A stretch of DNA of 37,119 nucleotides from Bacteroidota bacterium (GTDB lineage Bacteria; Bacteroidota; Bacteroidia; Chitinophagales; Chitinophagaceae), in NCBI GenBank assembly GCA_025352905.1, contig JANXRX010000028.1, positions 1 through 37,119 on the forward strand, in the 5' to 3' direction. This document shows, in pieces, positions 15,508 to 26,032 of the stretch. A program made the translations under genes and the position numbers. Under the pieces are notes generated by a model that did no database searches, had not been told where the DNA came from, and worked only from the letters and a program-made list of their open reading frames with translations. The first letter of the stretch is position 1, and each line of letters opens with the position of its first letter.

Positions 15508-17865
15508 ATGCGTTTACCGGTTAAAAAAGCAACTGCTGTTTATTTCTTCCTGTTCCTGCTGGTGATATGTAGCTCCTGTGGTACCGTTGTGAAAGACTTT
15601 TCCACCACCAAACCTTTTGTTTACGACAATAAAATAACACTAAACGGCAATATCACCAAAGATGAAAAAAACCGGTTACAGTCTGATCTTGATAATTACT
15701 GGGACGCCAGTTTAAAAGTACGTAAAGTAGAGAAGTTCTTCGGGATCAAATATGTGATCACCAACCCGCCGGTATTTGATTCCAACAATATCAGCCGCAC
15801 CATTACTTTTATGAATGCGTATCTCAACTCACAGGGATATTATTATGGGGTGTTTACAGATTCGGTAAAAATTGATACGGTAAATAACCAGATGAGAACC
15901 CGGGTGGCCGTTGTGATCAATGTTGGTAAGAATATTACCATTGATTCTGTTTCTTTTGATCTTTCAGACAGCAGCCTGCAAAAATTAACGGTAGAGGGAG
16001 AAAAGAATACCCTGTTAAAAAAAGGGATTCCCTATACCAAACAGGTGATCAGCTCAGAGTTGGACCGGCTCGTGACCCTATACAGGCAGAATGGTTATTA
16101 CAATTTTACGCGCGAGAATATTCTTGCGTATGTAGACAGTACCGACAAACGTTTACTGGAGCTTACGCTGGATCCTTTTAAACAGGCGCAGCTGATTGCA
16201 GAAGCTTCAAAAAGCAGGAAAGAAAATCCTGCCTGGGATATTGCTGTAGAAAGAAAACCCAGCTTTGATTCATCTATTCTTTACCAGTATCATATCGGCA
16301 AACTCTATTATTACCCGGAAACAAAGATTTATGATCTGACCGACAGTCTTATTGAGCAGAAAGGATTTCTTGAATACCAGAGACGCGAACTGGTGATGCG
16401 GTACCGGAAGGGCCTTTTCAACTACCGGCCGCTTCGTGAACATACTTACCTGCGGAGGGGGCAATTGTATAATGAAGACAACTATTATAAATCGCTCAAT
16501 ACCCTTGGCCGGATCGGCGCCTGGCAACAGGTAGACGGTAAGCCGGTGATCAGGGGTAAGGACAGCCTGGATATTTATTTCTTCCTGGTGCCTGCTGTCA
16601 AACAGAGCTATGATGTGAACCTGGAAGGGAGCCTGAATACATCGGATATCGGCACCGGAAATCTTTGGGGGATCTCAACCAGCCTTTCGTATACCAACCG
16701 GAATGTATGGAAAAGCGCCATTCAGTCCATTGCCACTTTCCGTACGGGTGTGGAACTGAATATCCTTAGCGATAACCAGGACCGGTTACTGCAAACCTTC
16801 CTGATCAGCCTTGGACATACCTATGTATTTCCCGGGCTTGTGCAACCTTTCCGTAACTGGAAGATTTTAAATAGGGCCGATAATAAACGGACACTGTTCA
16901 ATGTAACGGGTTCATATGTTGACAGGAGGGACTATTACCGTTTGCGTTCATTGGTAACGAGTTGGGGGTATGAATGGAAAAAAGGAAATAATGTATGGTT
17001 ATATAAACCCCTGAATATTGAATTGTACTCGATCGATAAATTATACAAGCTGGATAGCCTGATCCTGAAAAATCCTTTTTTAAAAGCATCGTTTAATGAA
17101 GGAAAGATCGTGAGCCAGAGTTTATCCTTCATAAAAACTTTCAATGCTTTACACAATCCGAACAAAAGTCATTATATCCGTCTTGGGATTGAAGAAGCCG
17201 GGGGAATCTGGGGATTTTTTGATGCTTTCAAGAACCAGATTTACCGCTATGTAAAACTGGAAGCGGAATACAGGCAGAGTATCAAGATGCGTAAATCAGA
17301 ACTCGCTTACCGTGCTTTTGCAGGTGTAGGTTATAATTACGGTACCGATCCTGTTATCGGTACAACCCTTCCTTTTTTCAAACAATTCTCAGCCGGGGGG
17401 CCCTACAGTATGCGGGCATGGGGGTTACGGCAACTGGGTATGGGCAGTTCTATCCAGAGTGATACGATCTCCACTTCCAATTACCGCGACCGTTTTGGAG
17501 ATATGCAGTTAGAGGCCAATGTAGAATACCGTTTCCCGCTTACTACTATTGCCGGTATCAAAATAGCGAGTGCACTCTTTGCAGATATGGGGAATGTGTG
17601 GAACGTAAAAAAGATCGCTTCCGACCCCGAGGCACAATTTGCGTTTAAAAATCTGATCCATGACCTCGCTATAGGCGTAGGTACGGGCGTAAGGATCGAT
17701 TTTAATTACTTCCTCATCCGGCTCGATCTTGCCTATAAAGTAAAAGACCCCGCACGCAGGTATAATGACGGATGGATGAAAGGATTTTCGTTTACGGAAA
17801 CAAGACAGAACGGGCTTGAAGTAAATAACCTCGCCTTGCAATTGGGGATCGGCTTACCGTTTTAA
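15508..17865 (+). CDS. BamA/TamA family outer membrane protein (lipoprotein N-terminus, POTRA-like region, C-terminal barrel)
   Basis: LVICSSCGTVVKDF lipobox; FSAGGPYSMRAWGLRQLG; FGDMQLEANVEYRFPL; terminal aromatic F. Confidence 0.9.
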   Translation: MRLPVKKATAVYFFLFLLVICSSCGTVVKDFSTTKPFVYDNKITLNGNITKDEKNRLQSDLDNYWDASLKVRKVEKFFGIKYVITNPPVFDSNNISRTITFMNAYLNSQGYYYGVFTDSVKIDTVNNQMRTRVAVVINVGKNITIDSVSFDLSDSSLQKLTVEGEKNTLLKKGIPYTKQVISSELDRLVTLYRQNGYYNFTRENILAYVDSTDKRLLELTLDPFKQAQLIAEASKSRKENPAWDIAVERKPSFDSSILYQYHIGKLYYYPETKIYDLTDSLIEQKGFLEYQRRELVMRYRKGLFNYRPLREHTYLRRGQLYNEDNYYKSLNTLGRIGAWQQVDGKPVIRGKDSLDIYFFLVPAVKQSYDVNLEGSLNTSDIGTGNLWGISTSLSYTNRNVWKSAIQSIATFRTGVELNILSDNQDRLLQTFLISLGHTYVFPGLVQPFRNWKILNRADNKRTLFNVTGSYVDRRDYYRLRSLVTSWGYEWKKGNNVWLYKPLNIELYSIDKLYKLDSLILKNPFLKASFNEGKIVSQSLSFIKTFNALHNPNKSHYIRLGIEEAGGIWGFFDAFKNQIYRYVKLEAEYRQSIKMRKSELAYRAFAGVGYNYGTDPVIGTTLPFFKQFSAGGPYSMRAWGLRQLGMGSSIQSDTISTSNYRDRFGDMQLEANVEYRFPLTTIAGIKIASALFADMGNVWNVKKIASDPEAQFAFKNLIHDLAIGVGTGVRIDFNYFLIRLDLAYKVKDPARRYNDGWMKGFSFTETRQNGLEVNNLALQLGIGLPF

Positions 17866-18555
17866 AAAGGTTATCTCTTTTTCGAGTTCATCCATTTCCT
17901 GTGCATCAGATAGTTTGAATTCGCCGATCCTTGTTCTGCATAAGCTGCTCATATACCCGCCTACACCTAATGCGGCGCCAAAATCGTTGGCAAGGCTCCT
18001 GATATAAGTGCCGGTAGAACAGATCACCCGGAAATGAACAAGGGGTAACTCAATCTTTTCGATCTCGAATGCGTAAATGGTTACGGGTCTTGGTTCCAGC
18101 TTTACTTCAATCCCTTTCCTGGCCGACAAATAAACAGGCTTACCGTCTTTTTTGATAGCCGAATGTTGGGGAGGTGTCTGCATGATCGGGCCTGTAAATT
18201 CTTTGGTGGCTGCATATACCGCATCACTGGTGAGTTGCGAAAGATCGGTCTGTTCTCCCGGTTCGCTCTCAAGATCATAGGTAGCTGTGGTGGCGCCGAG
18301 GGTGAATGTGCCGGTATATTCTTTTTCCATCCCCATATACTCATTGATCTTCTTGGTGAATTTACCGGTACAAACGATTAGTAATCCTGTTGCCAGCGGA
18401 TCAAGCGTACCTGCGTGACCCACTTTGTTTACCCTTGTGAGGTTACGCACTTTTCTTACCACATCGAATGAGGTCCAACGCATGGGTTTATCTAACAGCA
18501 AAACCTTACCGTCTAAGTAAGGGAGCATTGCAGGATGAAGTTCTTTTTGCTTCAT
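17854..18555 (-). CDS. truB: tRNA pseudouridine(55) synthase TruB
   Basis: LLLDKPMRWTSFDVVRKVR and VGHAGTLDPLATGLLIVCTGKFTK. Start MKQKELHPAM at 18555. Confidence 0.95.
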   Translation of the reverse strand: MKQKELHPAMLPYLDGKVLLLDKPMRWTSFDVVRKVRNLTRVNKVGHAGTLDPLATGLLIVCTGKFTKKINEYMGMEKEYTGTFTLGATTATYDLESEPGEQTDLSQLTSDAVYAATKEFTGPIMQTPPQHSAIKKDGKPVYLSARKGIEVKLEPRPVTIYAFEIEKIELPLVHFRVICSTGTYIRSLANDFGAALGVGGYMSSLCRTRIGEFKLSDAQEMDELEKEITFLKR

Positions 18556-18559
18556 GAAT

Positions 18560-20038
18560 TTAATACGCTCTTGCAAATAAAACGCGTTGCGTGGAGGGTT
18601 TGCCGCTAAGGATGCATTTGCCATCTTCCAGGGGGTTATCCAAAGGAATACAGCGTATGGTTGCTTTACTCAGTTCCTTGATCTTATCTTCTGTTTCGGC
18701 GGTACCATCCCAATGGGCAGAAACAAAACCGCCTTTTGTGTCGAGCAACTGTAAGAACTCATCCCAGCTATCTGTTTGTGATATATGTGTTTCGCGGAAT
18801 TGTTTTGCCTTGTTGTACATGGCCAGCTGAATATCTTCCAGCAATGTTTTGATATACTCCGCAATGCCTTCGATAGGCACACTGGTTTTTTCTTTTGTAT
18901 CTCTCCGCGCGATCTCCACCACTTTATTTTCAAGGTCCCTTGCACCCACGGCCATCCTTACCGGTACGCCTTTTAATTCGTATTCTGCAAATTTCCATCC
19001 GGGTCTTGCATTGTCTGAGTCGTCGTACTTAACAGAGATGCCCAGGGCTTTTAGTTGGGTAACGATACCCGAAACCGTTGCATCAAGCAATGCTTTTTGT
19101 TCCTCTCCTTTATAAATCGGAACGATCACCACCTGTACCGGGGCGATCCTTGGCGGCAAGATCAATCCATCATCATCACTATGCGCCATTACCAGCGCCC
19201 CAATCAGCCGGGTACTTACACCCCAGCTGGTGGCCCATACATAGTCTAACTTATTTTCTTTATCACTGAACTTTACATCAAATGCTTTGGCAAAATTCTG
19301 GCCGAGAAAATGCGAGGTCCCCGCCTGTAATGCTTTTCCATCTTGCATCATGGCCTCGATACAATAGGTGTCTTCTGCGCCGGCAAACCGTTCGTTCGGG
19401 CTCTTTACTCCTTTGATCACTGGCAGCGCCATCCAGTTCTCTGCGAAATCTGCATACACATCCAGCATCTGCCTGGTTTCTGCTATTGCCTCCACCGCTG
19501 TTGCATGTGCCGTGTGTCCCTCCTGCCATAAAAATTCAGCGGTACGCAGAAACAAGCGGGTTCTCATCTCCCATCTTACCACGTTGGCCCATTGGTTAAC
19601 GAGTATGGGCAGGTCGCGGTAAGACTGGATCCATCCTTTATAGGTACTCCAGATAATGGCTTCGCTGGTGGGCCTCACAACGAGTTCCTCTTCCAGTTTT
19701 GCTTCCGGGTCAACGATCAGTTTTCCTTTATTGTCGGGATCTGCTTTCAAACGGTAATGGGTAACCACTGCACATTCTTTGGCAAAGCCCTCGGCATTCT
19801 TTTCTTCGGCCTCAAACAGGCTCTTGGGAACGAAGAGGGGAAAGTAAGCATTCTGATGACCAGTGTCTTTGAACATCTTGTCCAGCACATCACGCATATT
19901 CTCCCATAAAGCGAATCCGTATGGTTTGATCACCATACAACCCCGTACCGCACTATAATCTGCTAAATTACCTTTGATAACCAAGTCGTTATACCACTGG
20001 TTGTAATCCTGTTCCCTGGAAGTGATCTCCTTACCCAT
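18560..20038 (-). CDS. proS: Proline--tRNA ligase (archaeal/eukaryote-like type)
   Basis: [41 protein letters not shown]; 492 aa. Confidence 0.96.
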   Translation of the reverse strand: MGKEITSREQDYNQWYNDLVIKGNLADYSAVRGCMVIKPYGFALWENMRDVLDKMFKDTGHQNAYFPLFVPKSLFEAEEKNAEGFAKECAVVTHYRLKADPDNKGKLIVDPEAKLEEELVVRPTSEAIIWSTYKGWIQSYRDLPILVNQWANVVRWEMRTRLFLRTAEFLWQEGHTAHATAVEAIAETRQMLDVYADFAENWMALPVIKGVKSPNERFAGAEDTYCIEAMMQDGKALQAGTSHFLGQNFAKAFDVKFSDKENKLDYVWATSWGVSTRLIGALVMAHSDDDGLILPPRIAPVQVVIVPIYKGEEQKALLDATVSGIVTQLKALGISVKYDDSDNARPGWKFAEYELKGVPVRMAVGARDLENKVVEIARRDTKEKTSVPIEGIAEYIKTLLEDIQLAMYNKAKQFRETHISQTDSWDEFLQLLDTKGGFVSAHWDGTAETEDKIKELSKATIRCIPLDNPLEDGKCILSGKPSTQRVLFARAY

Positions 20039-20177
20039 ATTTTTTTATGATTCTGTTAACATATTAACATGAATACTAACAACTGTTGGCAAAATTTTTG
20101 CTCTTAGAATCATGATCGCTTTTACAGCATCGCAAATGTATGTAACTTAGCCATACCTAACCTCTAATACTGCCGCT

Positions 20178-21023
20178 ATGAACCGTTTACTTCTCTTATC
20201 AGTACTGGCAACCGGTCTTTTATCTTCCTGTTCTACGGCCTTCAGATCGGGCCAGACACCGGACGATCTTTATTATTCGCCAGGCGGTGAACAGATCGCT
20301 GCCAAAGAAGAAGTAAAAAAACAAAAAGCCGATAAAGAGGACCAGGATAAGTATGACGAATATATCAGCAGCCAGGACGATCGTTACCTCCACATGAAAG
20401 TAGCTAACCGTGAACGCTGGAACACTTTGGATAATAATGATTACTGGTATGACAGCCGCTACGATTTTGCGGCTTACAACAGTTACAGTTATTCGGCTTA
20501 CTCGGGCTATTCAGGCTTCATGAATCCATACTATAATTATTACTCCGCCCTTAACCCGTATTATTTAGGGCCCGGATGGCAGTTTGGCCTTGGCTTGGGT
20601 TATACGAGCATGATCCCCGGATACTATGGTATGGGCGGTTATTACGGCGGCGGGCTTGGCTGGAGCAGCCCTTTATATACTGTTGTTGCTTACAGCACGC
20701 CAAAAGCGATCAGCGGTAGTGCTTCTACCAGTAATGTCAGCGCTTATTATAACAGAAGCTATAGTAATGCGAATGGCGCCTATACCCCCTACAAACCGGC
20801 CGGGTATGCAGGCCAGAACAGTTTTGGCGACTTGGTAAAAAGAGTGTTTAACGGGTCCTCATCCAACAATACTTCGTCCAGTTACGACAGGCCTGTGAGG
20901 TCATATTCTCCATCAAGCGGTTCCAACAGTTCCTCCACGCCCAGCAGTTCAGCGGGTGGAAGCAGCGGCGGTTTCAGAAGTACAGGTACTACCACCAGCA
21001 CCGGTCGTGGCGGTAAAAATTAA
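20178..21023 (+). CDS. Hypothetical lipoprotein, Tyr/Ser/Gly-rich
   Basis: MNRLLLLSVLATGLLSSCSTAF lipobox; Y/S/G-rich low-complexity body and tail. Confidence 0.75.
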   Translation: MNRLLLLSVLATGLLSSCSTAFRSGQTPDDLYYSPGGEQIAAKEEVKKQKADKEDQDKYDEYISSQDDRYLHMKVANRERWNTLDNNDYWYDSRYDFAAYNSYSYSAYSGYSGFMNPYYNYYSALNPYYLGPGWQFGLGLGYTSMIPGYYGMGGYYGGGLGWSSPLYTVVAYSTPKAISGSASTSNVSAYYNRSYSNANGAYTPYKPAGYAGQNSFGDLVKRVFNGSSSNNTSSSYDRPVRSYSPSSGSNSSSTPSSSAGGSSGGFRSTGTTTSTGRGGKN

Positions 21024-21053
21024 ACTGATCATTATTTGAATTCGAAGGTTACT

Positions 21054-21077
21054 GTAAGGCAGTGTATCACTGCTTAC
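21054..21077 (+). terminator. Hairpin between the lipoprotein and OMP genes
   Basis: GTAAGGCAGTG-TAT-CACTGCTTAC with one bulged G; no strong T-run. Confidence 0.5.
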
Positions 21078-21109
21078 CTATAATCGTGTACCCCAACTAA
21101 CTGTTTTGT

Positions 21110-22642
21110 ATGAAATCATTCCTTCCCTATATTCTTATTTTCATTTCAGCATCCCTCGCTGCACAAAGTCCGGAAGATGCTTTGCGCACAGCCTGGTTTA
21201 CACAGAACGGTACAGCGCGGTTTATGGGAACCGGTGGTGTCATGGGTTCATTAGGCGGTGATATTACGGCTAACCATATCAACCCGGCCGGTATTGGTTT
21301 ATATAAGACCAATGAATTTGTACTTACGCCCGGATTTGGTTTTAACCATAACAAATTCAATTACCGGGGAACGGATACGCTCAGTAACAAAAGCAATTTC
21401 AATTACGGTACCACCGGTCTTATTATGGGTTCTGTAAACAAAGGCGGGAACCGGAACTGGAACAGCAGCGCATTTGCCATTTCGGTAAACCAGGTAGCTA
21501 ATTACAATAACCATATACAATTCAAAGGCTTTAATAACTTCAGTTCTTTTACAGAACAGTACCTGGAAGAATTGACCAAAGACAGGGCGGATACCAATGC
21601 AGCGCTGAGTAACTATATTTTTGGATCCTCGCTTGCCTTCAGAACTTTTTTGATAGATACCACCAGCGGCCCGGGAAATACAGTTACCGGTTACCAGAGC
21701 CTGGTACCCATATCAACCGGTGTTAACCAGTTATATGATGCCAATACACGCGGGGGGTTTCATGAGATAGCCATCGGGTTTGCCGGAAATATGGAAGACA
21801 GGTTATATCTCGGCGGCAGTCTTACCATTCCCATCATACACTATGAACGGGATCTTACCTATAGTGAAACCGATGCAACCGCCAGTACTACCAATCAATT
21901 CAAATCGTTTGAGTATAAAGAAAGCTTTACTTCCAATGCAGTGGGTGTAGGACTTAAATTAGGCATGATCTTTAAACCGGTGGGGTCTTTGCGACTGGGC
22001 CTGGCTATCCATACACCGCAATGGCTCAGTTACACAGACCGTATCAGTTCATCGCTTACTGCAAACACCGAAACCTATGCAGGTATTAAGAATGCCAGCA
22101 GCAATGCCCTCAATGGCGGAAGTGCAGGCGAGCGGAAATATGGGATGATCACTCCCTGGAAAGCGATCGCCAGCGCCAGTTATGTGCTCAGGGAAGTAAA
22201 TGATATACGCCAGCAAAAAGGCTTTATCAGCGCCGATCTTGAATTCGTAGATTATCGCGGTGCCAGGTATTTTGCATCCGACAACAGCACCCAGGCTTTG
22301 CAGGATTACTATAGCGTGCTTAACACAACTATAAAGAATACGTATAAAGGCAATATCAACCTGCGGGTAGGTGGTGAACTGAAATTCCATACGTTCATGT
22401 TCCGTTTGGGCGGCGCCTTTTATGGAAGCCCTTATGAAGACGATGCGCTCAAAGCCAGCCGGGTACTCGCAACAGGCGGCATCGGCTACCGCGATCATGG
22501 TATGTTCATCGACCTGGCTTACGTACACGCATTCAATAAAGATGTACAGTTCGCCTACCGCCTCAATGATAAACCCAACACCTTTGCCGAACAAAGCGGC
22601 AACCGGGGGAACCTGGTGTTGAGTGTGGGTTTTAAATTCTGA
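21110..22642 (+). CDS. Outer membrane protein, OmpP1/FadL/TodX-like
   Basis: Signal peptide; GTARFMGTGGVMGSLGGDITANHINPAGIGLYKTNEFVLTPGFGF; C-terminal NRGNLVLSVGFKF. Confidence 0.85.
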   Translation: MKSFLPYILIFISASLAAQSPEDALRTAWFTQNGTARFMGTGGVMGSLGGDITANHINPAGIGLYKTNEFVLTPGFGFNHNKFNYRGTDTLSNKSNFNYGTTGLIMGSVNKGGNRNWNSSAFAISVNQVANYNNHIQFKGFNNFSSFTEQYLEELTKDRADTNAALSNYIFGSSLAFRTFLIDTTSGPGNTVTGYQSLVPISTGVNQLYDANTRGGFHEIAIGFAGNMEDRLYLGGSLTIPIIHYERDLTYSETDATASTTNQFKSFEYKESFTSNAVGVGLKLGMIFKPVGSLRLGLAIHTPQWLSYTDRISSSLTANTETYAGIKNASSNALNGGSAGERKYGMITPWKAIASASYVLREVNDIRQQKGFISADLEFVDYRGARYFASDNSTQALQDYYSVLNTTIKNTYKGNINLRVGGELKFHTFMFRLGGAFYGSPYEDDALKASRVLATGGIGYRDHGMFIDLAYVHAFNKDVQFAYRLNDKPNTFAEQSGNRGNLVLSVGFKF

Positions 22643-22678
22643 AGTCTTTTTTCCTAACTTTAGTTACCAAAACTAACC

Positions 22679-24583
22679 ATGTACAAAAATAATCTCCCCG
22701 CAGGCATTCTTATGCTACTGCTGCTTGGCACGACAAGCGTTTACGCCCAAATCACTAACCCGTTACGGGGAAGGATCGAAGATTTTATACGCTCGAAAAA
22801 TGCAACGATCGGTGTGGCTATCGGCGGCCCGGATGACCGGGATACACTTACGGTGAACGGAGCCGGCCACTATCCTATGCATAGCGTTTATAAGTTTCAC
22901 CTGGCAGTAGCCATACTTGACCAGGTGGATAAAGGCAAATTCAAGCTGGATCAGAAAATACTGGTCAAAAAAACAGACCTGCTACCCGGTAACTGGAGCC
23001 CCTTAAGAGATGCTTACCCTGAAGCTGAGATAACAATGACGATAAAGGACCTCTTAAGCTATGCTGTTTCGCAAAGTGATAACAATGCCTGTGATATACT
23101 GTTCAGGCTGATAGGCGGGCCCAAAGAAGTAAATAAATATATTCATTCAATAGCTGTCAGGGACGTGAACATAGTAGCTACAGAAGAGGAAACGGCCAAA
23201 AGCTGGGATGTTCAGTATACCGACTGGAGCACACCTTTTGCAGCCGTGCTGTTGCTCAAAAAATTTAATGAAAAAGGAATACTCTCCCCAAAAAACCATG
23301 ATCTGTTGTGGGATCTGATGGTGAATTCTCTTAACAACAACCGCATCAAAGGATCATTACCTGCAGGTACTATCGTTGCGCACAAGACCGGCACATCCGG
23401 AACAAATGCACAAAACATAATGGCCGCCACCAATGACATTGGTATTGTGAATCTGCCGGATGGCAAACATTTTTCCATCGCGGTATTTGTTTCCGATTCA
23501 AAAGATAATGACAGCCTGAATTCAAGAACGATCGCGGGCATTACCCAACTGGCCTGGGAATATTATGCCGAAAAATCGCTGGCTTTAGCGAGACAAAAAT
23601 TTGATGTATCTGCCGGCGTTGACTCGCTCATAAATGCGGGTATCAAAGCAAAAAAACCGTTTAACGGAACCATTCTTATCTCGCAAAATGGCAAAAAGAT
23701 ATATTCAAAGGTGTTCGGGTTCTCGGATATTGATAAAAAAATTGCTTTATTACCCAATGATCAATATGTGATCGGTTCGATCAGCAAGCAGGTAACGGCG
23801 GTGCTGGTGCTGCAGGAAGTTGAAAAGGGACATATCGTACTTCAATTGCCGATACACACTTACCTGCCCGATTTGCCCGCTAAATGGGCCGATACGGTAA
23901 CGGTGCACCAGTTGCTCACGCATACACATGGCATAACTGCACTTGACCAACCGCTTGCTTTCAGACCGGGAATGGATTTTCAATATTCACAGATAGGATA
24001 CGACCTGTTAGCGAAAATCGTTGAAAAGACAAGCAAGAAAAGCTTTGCCGCTCTTTCTGCCGAACTGTTTGAGAAATGCAATATGCGGAGTACGTTCCAT
24101 CCCGACCTGCACAAAAGCAAGGGATTGGTAAAGGGATATACAGAACAACCTGATGGCAAACCCGAACTGGCCACAGGAAGCGGCGTGAATTATGTTGCTG
24201 CGGGCGGTTTTATTTCAACACCTAACGACCTGCTTACCTGGAACACCTGCCTGCACGGCGGAAAATTTTTTGCAGACAGTAACAACTATAAACTGATGAC
24301 CACCGGTTATGCCACAAGCAACCATCCTGTTTTTGGGCCGGTAGACTATGGCTATGGCATCACTACTTCGAACCAGGATAATATTCTTCAATTGGGACAG
24401 AGCGGTTATACACCAGGCTATGTTTCGCTTGATTTTTATTTTCCCGCTTCCAAAACAAGTGTGATCATCCTGTCGAACCTTGCGCGTGAACCCGACAATC
24501 TAACCAATACGTTTTTAACGGAGACACAGATACTAGCTATGATCAAACAACAAAGCAACCTTATCACAAAGACCTACAAATAA
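22679..24583 (+). CDS. Fusion: N-terminal class A (subclass A2, PER/CfxA-like) beta-lactamase + C-terminal class C-like serine hydrolase
   Basis: Class [10 protein letters not shown] (SxxK), [19 protein letters not shown] (SDN), [25 protein letters not shown] (KTG). Class C-like: [11 protein letters not shown] (SxxK), YSQIGYDLL (YxN-like), GQSGYTPGY. One uninterrupted 634-aa ORF with signal peptide. Confidence 0.9.
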   Translation: MYKNNLPAGILMLLLLGTTSVYAQITNPLRGRIEDFIRSKNATIGVAIGGPDDRDTLTVNGAGHYPMHSVYKFHLAVAILDQVDKGKFKLDQKILVKKTDLLPGNWSPLRDAYPEAEITMTIKDLLSYAVSQSDNNACDILFRLIGGPKEVNKYIHSIAVRDVNIVATEEETAKSWDVQYTDWSTPFAAVLLLKKFNEKGILSPKNHDLLWDLMVNSLNNNRIKGSLPAGTIVAHKTGTSGTNAQNIMAATNDIGIVNLPDGKHFSIAVFVSDSKDNDSLNSRTIAGITQLAWEYYAEKSLALARQKFDVSAGVDSLINAGIKAKKPFNGTILISQNGKKIYSKVFGFSDIDKKIALLPNDQYVIGSISKQVTAVLVLQEVEKGHIVLQLPIHTYLPDLPAKWADTVTVHQLLTHTHGITALDQPLAFRPGMDFQYSQIGYDLLAKIVEKTSKKSFAALSAELFEKCNMRSTFHPDLHKSKGLVKGYTEQPDGKPELATGSGVNYVAAGGFISTPNDLLTWNTCLHGGKFFADSNNYKLMTTGYATSNHPVFGPVDYGYGITTSNQDNILQLGQSGYTPGYVSLDFYFPASKTSVIILSNLAREPDNLTNTFLTETQILAMIKQQSNLITKTYK

Positions 24584-24594
24584 TATCTATGCTA

Positions 24595-25170
24595 ATGAAT
24601 GATATCAATATCCTGGAAACAAAGATCCTATCCGATAACTGGTACATACTGAAAAAGGTAACCTACGAATATGTAAAGAATAATGGTGTTCGTGAAACAC
24701 AGACCAGGGAAGCCTATGACCGCGGAAACGGTGCAACCATCCTGCTGTATAATAAAGCACAGCGAACCGTTATCCTTACCAAACAGTTTCGGCTGCCCAC
24801 CTATATCAATGGCAATACTTCCGGTATGCTGATAGAGGCATGCGCCGGTTTGCTCGATAAAGACAATCCCGAGGATTGTATCCGCCGGGAAACAGAAGAA
24901 GAAACGGGTTACCAGGTAAAAGATGTGCGCAAGATATTTGAAGCGTATATGTCGCCCGGCTCTGTAACAGAGATCCTGTATTTTTTCGTTGCTGAGTATT
25001 CAAAAGAAATGAAAGTTAACGCCGGTGGCGGGCTGGAAGACGAAGAAGAAAATATAGAAGTGCTGGAACCCGGTTTTGACAAAGCCATTGAGATGATGCA
25101 TAACGGAGAGATCAAAGATGCCAAAACCATTATGCTGTTGCAGTATGCGATGATCCATCAGCTATTATGA
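24595..25170 (+). CDS. nudK: NUDIX hydrolase, GDP-mannose pyrophosphatase NudK-like
   Basis: Nudix box [42 protein letters not shown]. Start at 24589 or 24595. Confidence 0.85.
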   Translation: MNDINILETKILSDNWYILKKVTYEYVKNNGVRETQTREAYDRGNGATILLYNKAQRTVILTKQFRLPTYINGNTSGMLIEACAGLLDKDNPEDCIRRETEEETGYQVKDVRKIFEAYMSPGSVTEILYFFVAEYSKEMKVNAGGGLEDEEENIEVLEPGFDKAIEMMHNGEIKDAKTIMLLQYAMIHQLL

Positions 25171-25991
25171 TACCCGTAACCCATCTTTTTGCCATTCTTG
25201 ACCAAAAACTGGTAGAACTGCTTCGTTCTTTAGAGCCGGATGACTGGAACAAACGGACACTGGCCAAACAATGGAGCGTGAAGGATGTGGCTGCTCATTT
25301 ACTGGATGGAAATTTACGTGCCCTGTCCTTTTCGAGAGATCAGCATACCATGCCACCAGTCGGTGGTGATATCCATTCGTATGATAGCCTGGTAGGCTTC
25401 CTCAACCGCTTAAATGCAGAATGGGTACTGGCTGCCAAAAGACTTAGCCCGCAGGTACTCACAGACTTGTTGGAAACCAGCGGTAAAGAATATACGTCCC
25501 ATATGCAAACGCAGGATCTTACTGCACAGGCTGTATTCGCAGTTGGCTGGGCCGGTGAAACCGTTTCTCAAAACTGGTTTCATATAGCGCGTGAATACAC
25601 GGAAAAATGGCACCACCAGCAACAGATAAGGGAAGCGGTTGATAAACCAGGTATTATTACCAAAGAATTGTTCTACCCTGTTATGGATACTTTTATGTGC
25701 GGCCTGCCGCATACTTACCGGAACACGCTTGCAGAAGATGGGACCGTGTTGCAGATCACTATAGATACAGAGAATGGCGGCAACTGGTATTTGGTTCGTA
25801 AGCAAACTGCCTGGCAATTATCCAAACAACCGGAAGCCGGTATCCACGCTTCGCTGCTGATGCAACCAGGTACCGCATGGAAATTATTTACCAAGGGTAT
25901 TTCTCCCGCAGAAGCGCGTAAAGAGGTTGTTATCCATGGAGATGAATCCTTAGCAAGTGTGGCGCTTTCACTGGTTGCGGTGATGGCGTGA
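25167..25991 (+). CDS. Maleylpyruvate isomerase N-terminal / DinB-like domain protein
   Basis: [42 protein letters not shown] metal-binding-type pattern; ATGA overlap with nudK. Confidence 0.8.
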   Translation: MIPVTHLFAILDQKLVELLRSLEPDDWNKRTLAKQWSVKDVAAHLLDGNLRALSFSRDQHTMPPVGGDIHSYDSLVGFLNRLNAEWVLAAKRLSPQVLTDLLETSGKEYTSHMQTQDLTAQAVFAVGWAGETVSQNWFHIAREYTEKWHHQQQIREAVDKPGIITKELFYPVMDTFMCGLPHTYRNTLAEDGTVLQITIDTENGGNWYLVRKQTAWQLSKQPEAGIHASLLMQPGTAWKLFTKGISPAEARKEVVIHGDESLASVALSLVAVMA

Positions 25992-26032
25992 AACGTGAGC
26001 CGTGAGAATATAACTGACGACTCTCGACAATC
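25987..26032. repeat. Heptad-word inverted repeat, CGTGAGN family (element G)
   Basis: CGTGAAA|CGTGAGC|CGTGAGA (25987-26007) and AACTGAC|GACTCTC|GACAATC (26012-26032), filling the gap between convergent stop codons. Confidence 0.75.

Noticed and set aside
20038-20177. TTAACAT-type repeats upstream of proS as another heptad tract
   Set aside because: GTTAACATATTAACATGAATACTAAC is A/T-rich and locally repetitive but does not hold 7-nt register.
22049-22594. 181-aa minus-strand ORF in the OMP gene
   Set aside because: Shadow ORF within a clear FadL-like barrel gene.
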